A stretch of 43,254 nucleotides of DNA from contig CALWSR010000026.1 of NCBI GenBank assembly GCA_944384265.1, positions 1 to 43,254 on the forward strand, given 5' to 3'. Made by a program: the position numbers and the translations under genes. The stretch is from an uncultured Clostridia bacterium (lineage in GTDB: Bacteria > Bacillota > Clostridia > Lachnospirales > Anaerotignaceae). The notes beneath the pieces were generated by a model. It was given only the letters and a program-made list of their open reading frames with translations. It was not told the origin of the DNA and searched no databases. This document shows positions 17,804 through 26,179 of this stretch, one piece after another (the first letter of the stretch is position 1; every line of letters starts with the position of its first letter).

Positions 17804-17838
17804 AAAAAAAAACGATTCCCCAAAGGAATCGCCTTTTT
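17804..17838 (-). terminator. Terminator of the nitroreductase gene
   Basis: On the minus strand CGATTCC pairs with GGAATCG over a 5-base loop, followed by nine T. It lies 4 bases past the stop. The other side has five T, so it may work in both directions. Confidence 0.85.
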
Positions 17839-17841
17839 GCA

Positions 17842-18417
17842 TCATATAATCACATATCTTCCATCCCGTCTTGGAGGCATTTTAGGAGAAACGGCAGGAT
17901 GGCCCAATGTGACCATTGCCAAATATTGTCCTTTGTCAGGAGCAAATTTTTTGCGCAGCTCTTCTCCAATGCCAACACGCAATGCCGCTGTCAGCCAACA
18001 GGTGGCCAATCCCTTGTCATATGCCATCAAACACATATTTTGTATGGCAGCAGAGGTACCTTCCACCACTGTTGTAAAATCTTCATAATCATCCTTGAGC
18101 AAAAACACAAGTATACAAACACTTGCTCCTCCCAAGCTGTTTAAAAAATCCTTTGTTTCTTCAATGGTTTCAGGATTTCTGGAAAAACGTTTGTCCAGCA
18201 CAGGCTTAAACTTTCCAAAAACCTGTCCTGTTATTTCTGACAATTCTTTTCGCTTTTCTTCACTTTTCACTACCACAAAATACCATGGCTGTAAATTGAT
18301 TCCGGAAGGTGCCATCAATCCTGCATTGATTACCTCCATCAAATCTTCATCAGATACAGGCTCATCTGTGTATTTTCTCACACTTCTTCTGCCATATATG
18401 GCCTCTCTTGTTTCCAT
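17842..18417 (-). CDS. Nitroreductase-family FMN oxidoreductase
   Basis: A 191-residue flavoprotein of the nitroreductase superfamily, using NAD(P)H to reduce nitro or quinone-like compounds. FMN-binding features are present: RRSVRKYTDEPV at the N-terminus, APSGINLQPWYFVV, and the C-terminal LGHPA followed by the PPRRDGRYV tail. Length is at the short end for the family, as in the TM1586/Frm2-like groups. The second Met (18417) has AAGGAG 7 bases before it; the first at 18423 is too close. A family-1 repeat lies in the upstream region. Physiological substrate unknown. Confidence 0.9.
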   Translation of the reverse strand: METREAIYGRRSVRKYTDEPVSDEDLMEVINAGLMAPSGINLQPWYFVVVKSEEKRKELSEITGQVFGKFKPVLDKRFSRNPETIEETKDFLNSLGGASVCILVFLLKDDYEDFTTVVEGTSAAIQNMCLMAYDKGLATCWLTAALRVGIGEELRKKFAPDKGQYLAMVTLGHPAVSPKMPPRRDGRYVII

Positions 18418-18446
18418 AAACATACTCCTTTCTGTTTTTAGGATTC

Positions 18447-18637
18447 TGTTACTTTCATATGAAATAAAAAGCTAGGGTTTACGGCTAAAACCGACTCCTT
18501 ACATTTTTGTAAACCCAAAGCAAGTGTGTTTGCAGCAGTGCCAAGGGCTTTGGGTACTTTCTTTTCATAAAGCAATGTCAATCTCATTGTTCTGTTTTTA
18601 AAATTCATATCCTATCATTTTTCATATTAACGCAACA
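18447..18637. repeat. Family-1 short inverted-repeat element, copy D
   Basis: 191 bp with well-kept ends TGTTACTTTCATATGAAATA and, reversed, TGTTGCGTTAATATGAAAAA. It begins 30 bases upstream of the nitroreductase start, like copy A upstream of the SGNH gene and copy E upstream of the C-N hydrolase. Confidence 0.75.
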
Positions 18638-19266
18638 CATCCATTTTTAGATTTTATTAATAGCAAAAGGTGGTGTATTGCCGCCTCTCAAAAGCTCTCT
18701 TTATCCAATCTGAGGCAACGAAAATATGAAAACCCCCTTCTTTCACCAAGGGGCCGAAGCCTCCAAGCCCTTTGCTGCCTTTTTTTAAATAAAATAACAC
18801 CCATATCATTGTGATAGCTATTTTACAATACCATATTATTTTTTTTATGCTCAGTCATGACAAGGCTCTCCCCTATGCATACAGCACAGCTTTTTGAATC
18901 ATTTTTCTTTTTTTGCTGGCCAAACTTTATATTGCTATAAAAATTCCCCTCAATCCATTCCATTTTGGCTTATCTGCATTTTTGTTTTTCTTTTCAAATA
19001 CCTGTAAAACACAGAATCATTTTTAACAAAATACCGGCTTTATTGAAAAAAGAGCCATCCCCTTTTTTAAAATTTTGTATATCCAAAAAAATGGATTTTC
19101 AGCCGTCACATCTCCTGTTTCTTTTTTATGCATCATACCACATATCTGCACTGTCAAAAAGCAAATTTTTTTCCAATCTCCTTCTGTTGCTATGGCAAAA
19201 AAGAATGCTCCATATTTTATGCGTATTTTTTATGTTTTTTTGCTGTTTCCATTGCCAATCATAATC
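18638..19266. other. Interval without a supported gene
   Basis: About 630 bases. A hairpin CCCCCTT/AAGGGG near 18733-18754 is followed on the minus strand by TTTT and may end the ABC-F transcript far downstream. Otherwise the sequence is AT-rich, with low-complexity frames that I do not call. Confidence 0.4.
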
Positions 19267-20892
19267 TTATTGCTGCTGCAGCTTTTCTCTCATTGCCATA
19301 ACTGTTTCATTTTCTAAATATTCATCAAATGTTTCTCTTCTGTCAATGATGCCCCCCGGCAATATTTCAATGATTCTGTTGGCAATGGTATGCACAAACT
19401 GATGGTCATGGGAATCAAAAAGCAATGTCCCCTTATAATCCATCAAGCCTTCATTTAATGCTGTAATAGATTCCAAATCCAAATGGTTTGTCGGCTCATC
19501 CAATATCATCACATTTGCCCCGGACATCATCATTTTGCAAAGCATACAACGCACTCTCTCCCCGCCGGAAAGCACTTTGGCTTTTTTCATTGCTTCCTCT
19601 CCGGAAAAAAGCATTCTTCCCAGCCAGCCTCTAATGTCAGAGTCATACTGCTCTCCTTCCTTGGCATAGGGACGAAGCCAGTCAATCAATGTTTCTTCAC
19701 AGCCATCAAAATAGCTTGCATTATCCTTTGGAAAATAGGCCTTTGATGTGGTGATGCCCCATTTAAAGCTTCCCTCATCCGGCTCCATTTCTCCCATCAA
19801 AATCTGAAACAGTGTCGTTCTTGCAATTTCGTCTGCCCCAACAAATGCCACCTTGTCATTGGGAGAAATGATAAAGCTGACGTTATTTAACACCCTTTTG
19901 CCGTCAATGGTTTTGGAAATGCCGCTTACCTCCAGCAGGTCATTGCCCACCTCTCTGTCCTGTTTAAAGCTGGCAAAGGGATATCTTCTGGAGGAGGGCT
20001 TTATGGTATCCATTTGCAGGTTGTCCAGCAGCTTTTTACGGGATGTAGCCTGTTTGGACTTGGAGGCATTGGCACTGAATCTTTGTATAAATTCCTGCAA
20101 TTCTTTCATTTTTTGTTCTACACGTTTGTTTTGGTCCTTCAGCTGTTTTTGTGTCATTTGGGTATAGCCATACCAAAAATCATAATTTCCCACAAACATT
20201 GTAATTTTATTATAATCAATATCTGCAATGTGGGTACAAACCTTATTCAAAAAATGTCTGTCATGGGATACCACCACCACTGTATTTTCAAAATTCATCA
20301 AAAAATCCTCCAGCCATTTGATGGAGGGCAAATCCAAATGGTTGGTAGGCTCATCCAAAAGCAGTATGTCCGGATTGCCAAACAAGGCCTGTGCCAAAAG
20401 CACTTTTACCTTCTGATTGCCTGTCAGCTCTTTCATTTTCACATAATGAAATTCATTTGTAACACCCAAACCATTTAAAAGTATTTCTGCATCAGACTCT
20501 GCACTCCAGCCGTCCAGCTCTGCAAATTCCCCCTCCAGCTCTGAAACACGAATGCCGTCTTCATCGCTAAAATGCTCTTTGGCATAAAGCTTTTCCTTTT
20601 CCTCCATAATTTCATAAAGCCTTTTATGCCCATACAGCACTGCTTTTACCACTTCAAAATCATCAAACATAAAATGGTCCTGCTTTAAAACCGCCATACG
20701 TTCCCCCGGTGTGATAAACACAGAGCCGCTGTTTGGTTCAATCTCTCCGGAAAGTATTTTTAAAAAGGTGGATTTTCCCGCACCATTTGCTCCAATCAAG
20801 CCATAGCAATTTCCCTTTGTAAAATTTACGTTCACATCTTTAAACAGTACTCTGCCGCCATACTGCAATGTAACATCCTGTGTACTTATCAT
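19267..20892 (-). CDS. ABC-F family ATPase (YkpA/YbiT-like)
   Basis: A 541-residue soluble protein with two ATP-binding cassettes and no membrane domain: an ABC-F translation factor type. Domain 1 (about 1-250) has GANGAGKST, the signature LTGNQK and LLLDEPTNHLD. A charged linker (about 240-300) is the P-site tRNA interaction motif region. Domain 2 (about 315-530) has LSGGE and MILDEPTNHLD. The second Walker A reads GADEIARTT, with Arg in place of the usual Lys; a relaxed motif at this site also occurs in YkpA-like relatives as I recall them. These proteins act on the ribosome; the role here is probably housekeeping rather than resistance. AAAGGAG precedes the ATG. Confidence 0.92.
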   Translation of the reverse strand: MISTQDVTLQYGGRVLFKDVNVNFTKGNCYGLIGANGAGKSTFLKILSGEIEPNSGSVFITPGERMAVLKQDHFMFDDFEVVKAVLYGHKRLYEIMEEKEKLYAKEHFSDEDGIRVSELEGEFAELDGWSAESDAEILLNGLGVTNEFHYVKMKELTGNQKVKVLLAQALFGNPDILLLDEPTNHLDLPSIKWLEDFLMNFENTVVVVSHDRHFLNKVCTHIADIDYNKITMFVGNYDFWYGYTQMTQKQLKDQNKRVEQKMKELQEFIQRFSANASKSKQATSRKKLLDNLQMDTIKPSSRRYPFASFKQDREVGNDLLEVSGISKTIDGKRVLNNVSFIISPNDKVAFVGADEIARTTLFQILMGEMEPDEGSFKWGITTSKAYFPKDNASYFDGCEETLIDWLRPYAKEGEQYDSDIRGWLGRMLFSGEEAMKKAKVLSGGERVRCMLCKMMMSGANVMILDEPTNHLDLESITALNEGLMDYKGTLLFDSHDHQFVHTIANRIIEILPGGIIDRRETFDEYLENETVMAMREKLQQQ

Positions 20893-20983
20893 ATTTGTTC
20901 TCCTTTTTTTGATATCCTTATTTCAAAACAGCAAGAAAAAGTTCGACTTCTCAGAAACCGAACTTCCTTCTTTTTTACTTGTT

Positions 20984-21916
20984 TTATTCCGCTGCCAGCT
21001 CTTCTCCGTTTTCCCCTGTACGGATGGAGGCACTTTCAATTTGCTTTTCCAAATCCACAGCATTGTCAAGAACCTCCTGAGGGATTTCTACTTTTTTGAT
21101 TTCATTGATATTGCTTAATTCCACACTTAATGTATATTGATTGACACTTGTCTGCTGAGGTGGATTTTGGGCATCTGAGCTGTTGAATGTGCTTGTTACA
21201 TTGTTCATCAGCACCTCCAATGTGTTGGCCAAATCCACTGTATAAAGCATTGGCATTTTGGTTTGGCTGTCTACTATCAATGTGATTGTAGTGTCAGAAA
21301 TCCCTTCATAATATTCCTCTGTCAAGCCTGCCATACCCATCACCTGCAATGATTTTGTATCCTCCACAAGTGTTTTTAAGCTGTCTGCCAAAAGGGTTCC
21401 TTCCAATACGACAGTGTTTTCATCTGCGGAAACCTCCTTCCAGTCCTTGGCAGCATTTAAAAATAAGAGTGCATTTTCTTTTGTATCATACATTTGCAAA
21501 GAATCCATTGCTATATTGGTTTCCACAGACTGTTTCATCCATTGGCCGGCATATTGCATATATGTGGTTGCCATGCCGTCTTCCTCCTGCACATAGGTGA
21601 CAAGGGGATTTTTTTCCAAATTGCTTGTAGTGGAAATTTCCATACCCAAAGGACTGTATACCGTTGTCACCTCTGCTTCTGTTGTGCCTGTGGATGTGGT
21701 GTCGGCTGCGGTCATGTCAGATTCTGCCACAATCAAGCTTTTCATGCTTTCTGCATTTTCTAAATTGGACATAACTGCTGCCACCATTTCCTCCGGTGTT
21801 ATATTATCTGTTTGGTTTGTTTGTGTCTGCACATTTGCCGAGCTGTTGCAGCCGGAAAAAGCAAACAGCAGCATTGCCCCACAAACAAAAGCCATTGCTT
21901 TTTTGCCTAAGTTCAT
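20984..21916 (-). CDS. Secreted lipoprotein, DUF6612-like
   Basis: A 310-residue lipoprotein. The N-terminus is a Lys-containing start, a hydrophobic core and a lipobox LFAFSGC, so Cys23 is lipidated and the protein stays on the outer face of the membrane. A Ser/Thr/Asn/Gln-rich spacer follows. The body has the beta-rich layout of small clostridial lipoproteins (MEISTTSN, PLVTYVQEEDGMATTYMQY and similar) seen in DUF6612 as far as I recall. No catalytic residue is evident. The start follows AAGGAGGAG. It lies 91 bases upstream of the ABC-F gene on the same strand; function unknown. Confidence 0.8.
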   Translation of the reverse strand: MNLGKKAMAFVCGAMLLFAFSGCNSSANVQTQTNQTDNITPEEMVAAVMSNLENAESMKSLIVAESDMTAADTTSTGTTEAEVTTVYSPLGMEISTTSNLEKNPLVTYVQEEDGMATTYMQYAGQWMKQSVETNIAMDSLQMYDTKENALLFLNAAKDWKEVSADENTVVLEGTLLADSLKTLVEDTKSLQVMGMAGLTEEYYEGISDTTITLIVDSQTKMPMLYTVDLANTLEVLMNNVTSTFNSSDAQNPPQQTSVNQYTLSVELSNINEIKKVEIPQEVLDNAVDLEKQIESASIRTGENGEELAAE

Positions 21917-22172
21917 ATTGCTCCTCCTTCATGTATGCTATGATTTCACTATCCACATTTTATCGAAAACAAGTCTATAATTCAAGTCATTTTTATATAT
22001 TTCAAAAAAAATAAGATTTCAAGCCCCTTTCTTTTTTTGCCATGCTTTCAGTACTTTTCTTTTCAAAAGCCTTTTACAGAGGCCTTTTGCTCCCTGAAAA
22101 AGCCATGGAAAAATTCTTTTTTCATGACAGTGCAGAACACTTTCTAAACATAGTTTATCATTTTGTAAGAAA

Positions 22173-22889
22173 TCATAAAATACCTGCTATGTCTTTTACA
22201 ACCTCTCCTGCCAGTATCAACCCTGCCACAGAGGGTACAAATGCCACACTGCCCGGAATCTGATGCTTTCCCTTGGCCAATGCTTCATTTGATTTTTGAG
22301 GCTTTATGGGCGGCTCCTTGGAATAAACCACCTTTACATTTTCAATGGCTCTGTTTTTCAGTTCCTTTCTAATCACCTTTGCCAAGGGGCATACCGTTGT
22401 TTTTGCAATATCCGCCACCTCAAACAATGTGGGGTCTAACTTATTGCCGGCTCCCATGGAGCTGATAATGGGCGTATTTGCTTTTTTGGCCTGCTCAATC
22501 AACATAATTTTGGAAGAAACGGTATCAATGGCATCTACAATGTAGTCAAAAGCCGCAAAATCAAAAAGTGCCTCTGTTTCTGTACCATAAAAGCACTGGT
22601 ATGCTTCTACCACCGCCTCCGGGTTGATTTGTGCAATTCTTTCCTTCATCACCTCTGTTTTATATCTGCCCAATGTGTTTGTGGCAGCAATCAGCTGACG
22701 GTTGATGTTTGTCTGGCTGACTGTATCTTTATCCACCAGTGTCAAACGGCCAATGCCGCTTCTTGCCAATGCTTCTGCGGCAAAGGAGCCTACGCCTCCT
22801 ATGCCAAACACAGCCACATTTGACTGATATAATTTCTCCATTGCCTGTGTGCCTAATAATAGCTCTGTTCTTGAAAAATATGCTTTCAT
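22173..22889 (-). CDS. tcdA: tRNA threonylcarbamoyladenosine dehydratase
   Basis: A 238-residue E1-like (ThiF/MoeB family) enzyme that uses ATP to cyclise the t6A37 modification of ANN-reading tRNAs to ct6A. The nucleotide-binding GIGGVGSFAAEALARSGIG, the DxDxVxxTNxNRQ block (VDKDTVSQTNINRQ), the catalytic-Cys region CPLAK and the SVAFVPSVAGLILAGEV tail are all present. The start at 22889 has AAAGGAAAG just before it and begins the conserved RTELLLG. The frame is open to 22964 but that overlaps the upstream gene. The FUSC-HAD gene ends 13 bases upstream, so the two are co-transcribed. Confidence 0.93.
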   Translation of the reverse strand: MKAYFSRTELLLGTQAMEKLYQSNVAVFGIGGVGSFAAEALARSGIGRLTLVDKDTVSQTNINRQLIAATNTLGRYKTEVMKERIAQINPEAVVEAYQCFYGTETEALFDFAAFDYIVDAIDTVSSKIMLIEQAKKANTPIISSMGAGNKLDPTLFEVADIAKTTVCPLAKVIRKELKNRAIENVKVVYSKEPPIKPQKSNEALAKGKHQIPGSVAFVPSVAGLILAGEVVKDIAGIL

Positions 22890-22902
22890 ATGCTTTCCTT
22901 TC

Positions 22903-24285
22903 TTATAACAATGTTCCTTTTTTTTCCGGTTTTTGCAATCCCTTTGACCATACCACAGGCTCATATATCTGCCGCATGGTTTTTGCCACGGTATCCAAAT
23001 CCTGCTTTTTTAAAACATAATCCGACACCTCTTTTGCTTCTTCAATGGATTGCTTCATGGCAATGCTCAAATCAGCGCAGCGCAGCATCTGCACATCATT
23101 TTTGTTGCTTCCAAATGCCACTGTTTTGGTAAATCCCAAATGCTCCCTCAGCCTTGCCACCATAAATTGCTTTGTAGCGTTTTTATAATATATTTTTAAA
23201 TGACAATAGCCCTCCGGTGTTTCGGAAGTGTCTTTGATAAAAAGCAGTTCCTTTGCATACGGCTCCTGTTTGATTCTTTTTTCCATTTTTTCTGCTTCTT
23301 TCAATGTATCTACAAAAAGAAAATACACCACCTCCCCTTCCTCAGGCAATTCTCCGTAAACATAATTGCGGTAAGGAGACCTTCTCATATCCATATAAAG
23401 CTGTTTTTCCACATCATTTCGAAAATTGCCGTAAAAAATCAAAAGGACATCCTCCAGTACAATGTTGACAAAGCAATGCTTATTTTCGCCTTCAAAAATG
23501 TTATATATTTCTTTGGCATATTCTTGGGGAATTGCTTCACAGCGAATATATCTTTTTTCATTTGTATCAAATATCACAGCCCCGTCCATGGCAATCACAG
23601 GCAAATTTAGCTTCACATCCCCCAGTGCAGAAAGCAGAGAAGCCGGCGTTCTTTCTGTGGCAATGGTAATGGCGGCGCCGTCTGCAATCAAATGGTTCAG
23701 CTCCATATGGGTATAGCCTCCCATTTTTCCGTCTTCTCCCACCAAGGAGCCGTCCAATCCAGTGACAAGCAATAAATCCTTTTGTCTTCTTCTGGGAAGC
23801 TGTGCCACATTGACAGCCAATGAAACCAATATGCCTATGATGGTTTCCATAACACGGTTATATACAAATCCAAAGGGACTGTTGTCTGTACCATGCACAA
23901 TGGTCAGGCTCATGAGCATCACACAGGAAATATAAGAGGCAGTGGGCTTTTTCAAAAGCAATGTAATATAAATTGTGGGAATAATGGCAAAGGATACCAA
24001 GGCATATTTTACCAAAGCCCAATTTGCAGGAATGATGTTTTGTTGTATCAATAATACCAAAATACCCACTGCCGCCCCAATGAGTGTACCAAAAATGCGG
24101 TTAAATGCCACCTTTCGGCTGTTTTCCACCTGCGGCTGCATACAAAGTATGGTAGCAATGACAGAGTAAAAGGGGTCCCCCTCCCCTCCTCTGAGCATAT
24201 GAATCAAAAAACAGATAAAAACTGCCACAGATGATTTTATCATACGCATACCTATTTTTGGTATTACAATTTTTTTCTCTTTCAC
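22903..24285 (-). CDS. FUSC membrane protein fused to a degenerate Cof-type HAD domain
   Basis: A protein of about 460 residues with two joined parts. Residues about 12-163 are an aromatic-acid-exporter/FUSC-like membrane region with the VIATILCMQPQVENSRK and RIFGTLIGAAVG blocks and about five or six membrane segments. Residues about 170-445 are a Cof-type (HAD-IIB) domain facing the cytosol. The HAD part lacks key residues: motif I reads TGLDGS, so the nucleophile Asp is Gly177 (D179 is kept), and motif IV reads GSNKND instead of GDGxND. Lys373 is retained. It may be a binding or sensing domain rather than a phosphatase. The start is GTG (or TTG 3 bases earlier) after AAAGGA. Numbering counts the TTG as residue 1. 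Confidence 0.82.
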   Translation of the reverse strand: MKEKKIVIPKIGMRMIKSSVAVFICFLIHMLRGGEGDPFYSVIATILCMQPQVENSRKVAFNRIFGTLIGAAVGILVLLIQQNIIPANWALVKYALVSFAIIPTIYITLLLKKPTASYISCVMLMSLTIVHGTDNSPFGFVYNRVMETIIGILVSLAVNVAQLPRRRQKDLLLVTGLDGSLVGEDGKMGGYTHMELNHLIADGAAITIATERTPASLLSALGDVKLNLPVIAMDGAVIFDTNEKRYIRCEAIPQEYAKEIYNIFEGENKHCFVNIVLEDVLLIFYGNFRNDVEKQLYMDMRRSPYRNYVYGELPEEGEVVYFLFVDTLKEAEKMEKRIKQEPYAKELLFIKDTSETPEGYCHLKIYYKNATKQFMVARLREHLGFTKTVAFGSNKNDVQMLRCADLSIAMKQSIEEAKEVSDYVLKKQDLDTVAKTMRQIYEPVVWSKGLQKPEKKGTLL

Positions 24286-24440
24286 CAAAAGACATCCTTT
24301 CTTTTTTTATTTACAACAAATATCCCGAATTGTTGTTATAAAAAAATTTTAATATCCCTTTTTCTTTATTATTATAATTTTATCATTTTATCACAGTAAA
24401 ATTCTTGTTACAATAAAAAATTAAGAAACCATTACAAAAC

Positions 24441-24469
24441 TTGATTTTATTGTCATAGTATGTTATACT
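24441..24469 (+). promoter_or_regulatory. Promoter of the small membrane protein gene
   Basis: TTGATT (24441-24446), 17 bases, TATACT (24464-24469), about 42 bases before the ATG at 24512. Good sigma-A type match. Confidence 0.65.
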
Positions 24470-24511
24470 ATTTAAAATCTATACTACAAAAGACGTGAAA
24501 CGGAGGATATT

Positions 24512-24985
24512 ATGGATGATGCATTATTCCGTCTGCCTTTATACACATTTTGCAGCGGTTTTGTACTAAAAGTGATAGAAAATATTTCTATCAAAATTTT
24601 TATTGCCACAGCTTCTACATGGACCATCAGTCAAATAGAAAGCATTCTTTTTTTCATACAGGTCATAGGAAGCCTTTTTTTTATACTCCTCATAGGCTTT
24701 TATCTGCAAAAACAATACAGCATGAAGGATTTCTTTTTGTCCTCTTCCTTGCTGGTTGTTTATTCCATTGTGGTGCTGCTGCTGGAAAAAGCATTACTGT
24801 TTTTGGGTGTTTATAGCATAGCTATTTATTTTTTGCATCTGCCTACTTATTTATTTTCATTTTTAAATTTGATTTTATTTCATTTTATACAAGGAGAAAT
24901 ACCTGCATTTTTTAATATATTATATCTGTTTTTTCCTTATCTTTTTCTGCTTTTTGCCAAAAAAGGAAAAGAAAACCATGCTTAG
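24512..24985 (+). CDS. Small polytopic membrane protein, unknown function
   Basis: A 157-residue, very hydrophobic protein. Four membrane segments are evident (about 42-66, 73-98, 101-125, 130-150), with a Lys-rich cytosolic tail (KKGKENHA). No family is recognised, and no charged residue inside the membrane suggests a channel or enzyme. Its own promoter (24441-24469), a GGAGG site before the ATG and a strong terminator at 25001 show that it is a real single-gene unit. It is divergent from the FUSC-HAD gene, with 225 bases between. No function is proposed. Confidence 0.65.
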   Translation: MDDALFRLPLYTFCSGFVLKVIENISIKIFIATASTWTISQIESILFFIQVIGSLFFILLIGFYLQKQYSMKDFFLSSSLLVVYSIVVLLLEKALLFLGVYSIAIYFLHLPTYLFSFLNLILFHFIQGEIPAFFNILYLFFPYLFLLFAKKGKENHA

Positions 24986-25000
24986 CTCTCATAGTTATAT

Positions 25001-25030
25001 CCGGCGTTTTTATAACGCCGGTTTATTTTT
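25001..25030 (+). terminator. Terminator of the small membrane protein gene
   Basis: CCGGCGTT pairs perfectly with AACGCCGG across a short loop, followed by TTTATTTTTAT. Confidence 0.85.
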
Positions 25031-25071
25031 ATGCCCATATAAGGAGATGTTTTGTTGCTATAAAAAAGCAG

Positions 25072-25192
25072 GGAGATGCTGGGGCGGCAAATTGCACAAA
25101 GAAAGCTTGCAAATAATAGAAAATCGACTGTTTTCTCAGTGAAATTTGCTCAAAAAGCATCCGGTTTTTGCAGGATTTTACAACCCCCCTTT
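25072..25192. repeat. Family-2 intergenic repeat, copy 4 (inverted, shortened)
   Basis: Reverse orientation. It carries AATAGAAAATCGACTG, TTTTCTCAGTGAAATTTGCT and CAAAAAGCATCCGGTTTTTG, matching copies 2 and 3, with about 30 bases missing near the left end. It lies between the membrane protein terminator and the decayed IS200 remnant. Confidence 0.7.
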
Positions 25193-25269
25193 TTTTATAC
25201 AGACACAGCCCTCTCTTTTTCACTTATGCGTGAACACATAAGCAAATCTGTCAACTGCGCCTCTGTTAT

Positions 25270-25685
25270 CTACTGCCTTCAAAAGTTTTTTCCATTTTTT
25301 GGTATTGTTGTTCTCTCAACTGGTTTTCTCTTAATTGATTTGCTATATATTCACCTATCCTATCTGCATTTTTTCTGCTGTATCTGCAGCATAACCCTTA
25401 TACCAAAATTTTCTGCTTCTATAATTATATATTATTTATATAGTATCATTGCTTTTCCCTTTCAAATTCCCCATAAAGCTTGATACATCCCTTTTTTTGT
25501 ATCTCTGCTAGTATATGGACATACTTCTCCTTTTGCTGTATTCCCCTTTCCATTCCCATCATTTTCTCAATGGCTCTCCTCTTTTTGTAATAAAAAACCC
25601 TTCTTCCATATTTCGGTGCAAACACTATATGATATTTGCAATTCCATTTTGTATATATAGCCATTATTTCCATGTATAAATCCCT
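25270..25685 (-). pseudogene. tnpA: Decayed IS200-type TnpA transposase
   Basis: Remains of an IS200/IS605 Y1-transposase in several frames. The N-terminus reads KYHIVFAPKYGRRVFYY (intact start of the family). The HUH motif is damaged: YVHIL replaces HIHML. Another frame then gives DVSSFMGNLKGKS, and a third gives RKFWYKGYAADTAEKM, matching the family's W-x-x-GY-x-x-DT block, before stops near the catalytic Tyr region. At least three frame changes and loss of the first HUH His make it inactive. It is the most diverged of the IS200 sequences in the window. Confidence 0.82.
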
Positions 25686-25805
25686 TTTTCACTATGCTTT
25701 TGCAGCTGCCAGAGCGCACCTTTATGATAACCAACATAAGCTTTTTCTGCCTCATTGCCAAAAGGCTTTTTTTGAACCACCCAACTATCCCATGGTTTTC
25801 TCCAT

Positions 25806-25836
25806 ACAAAAAAGGATATTTTCAAAAGAAATATCC
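25806..25836 (-). terminator. Terminator-like hairpin, minus strand
   Basis: On the minus strand GGATATTTC pairs with GAAAATATCC and is followed by TTTTTT. Its stem is nearly the same sequence as the terminator at 26067, about 255 bases away, on the other side of the candidate RNA. Confidence 0.55.
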
Positions 25837-25873
25837 CTCAGATTATAGAAAAACTAAATTTTATATTTTTTCA

Positions 25874-26098
25874 AGGGCGCAGAAGGGGTTGAGAAACGAG
25901 GAGTTTTCCAACCAAAATCGGCAGTCGGAATTTATTTCCGGCAAGGAAAAGCAGGCATTTCAGGGCTTTTAGCCCATGGAGCTTCTGCTTTATACTTCTG
26001 TCTACTCGTCAAAGGCTTGCATAAAAGGAGCCTTTGACGACAAGGTGTCCACTTTTTCCGCACCCTAAAGGATATTTCCAAAGGAAATATCCTTTTTT
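25874..26098 (+). ncRNA. Candidate structured non-coding RNA (class unknown)
   Basis: About 225 bases that fold into a closed multi-branch structure and end in a strong terminator. The outer helix pairs 25874-25889 with 26051-26066 (14 of 16 positions, with G-U pairs). Inside it are a 7-bp hairpin at 25924-25942, a two-part stem-loop at 25949-25990 around GGGC-TTTTA-GCCC, and a perfect 10-bp stem 26007-26016 with 26030-26039. A TATATT -10-like box lies at 25862-25867, but no good -35 is seen. The motifs of RNase P, tmRNA, SRP RNA and common riboswitches are absent. A divergent 6S RNA is possible, though the branching fits poorly. A decayed IS fragment remains an alternative. Confidence 0.42.
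26067..26098 (+). terminator. Terminator at the end of the candidate RNA
   Basis: AAAGGATATTTCC pairs with GGAAATATCCTTT over a short loop, followed by TTTTTT. An IS200 left end begins 11 bases after it. Confidence 0.85.
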
Positions 26099-26179
26099 AT
26101 ATTATTACTTTAGTGCCGAAGGCTGCAAAGCAGCCTTTCACAACCGTCCGCTCTGCGGGTGAAATGAAAAGCTTAAGCA

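Noticed and set aside
25924..26098. RNase P RNA, tmRNA or SRP RNA at the structured locus
   Set aside because: The universal words of these RNAs (for example GAGGAAAGTCC, or a tRNA-like CCA end) are absent, so only an unknown class is proposed.
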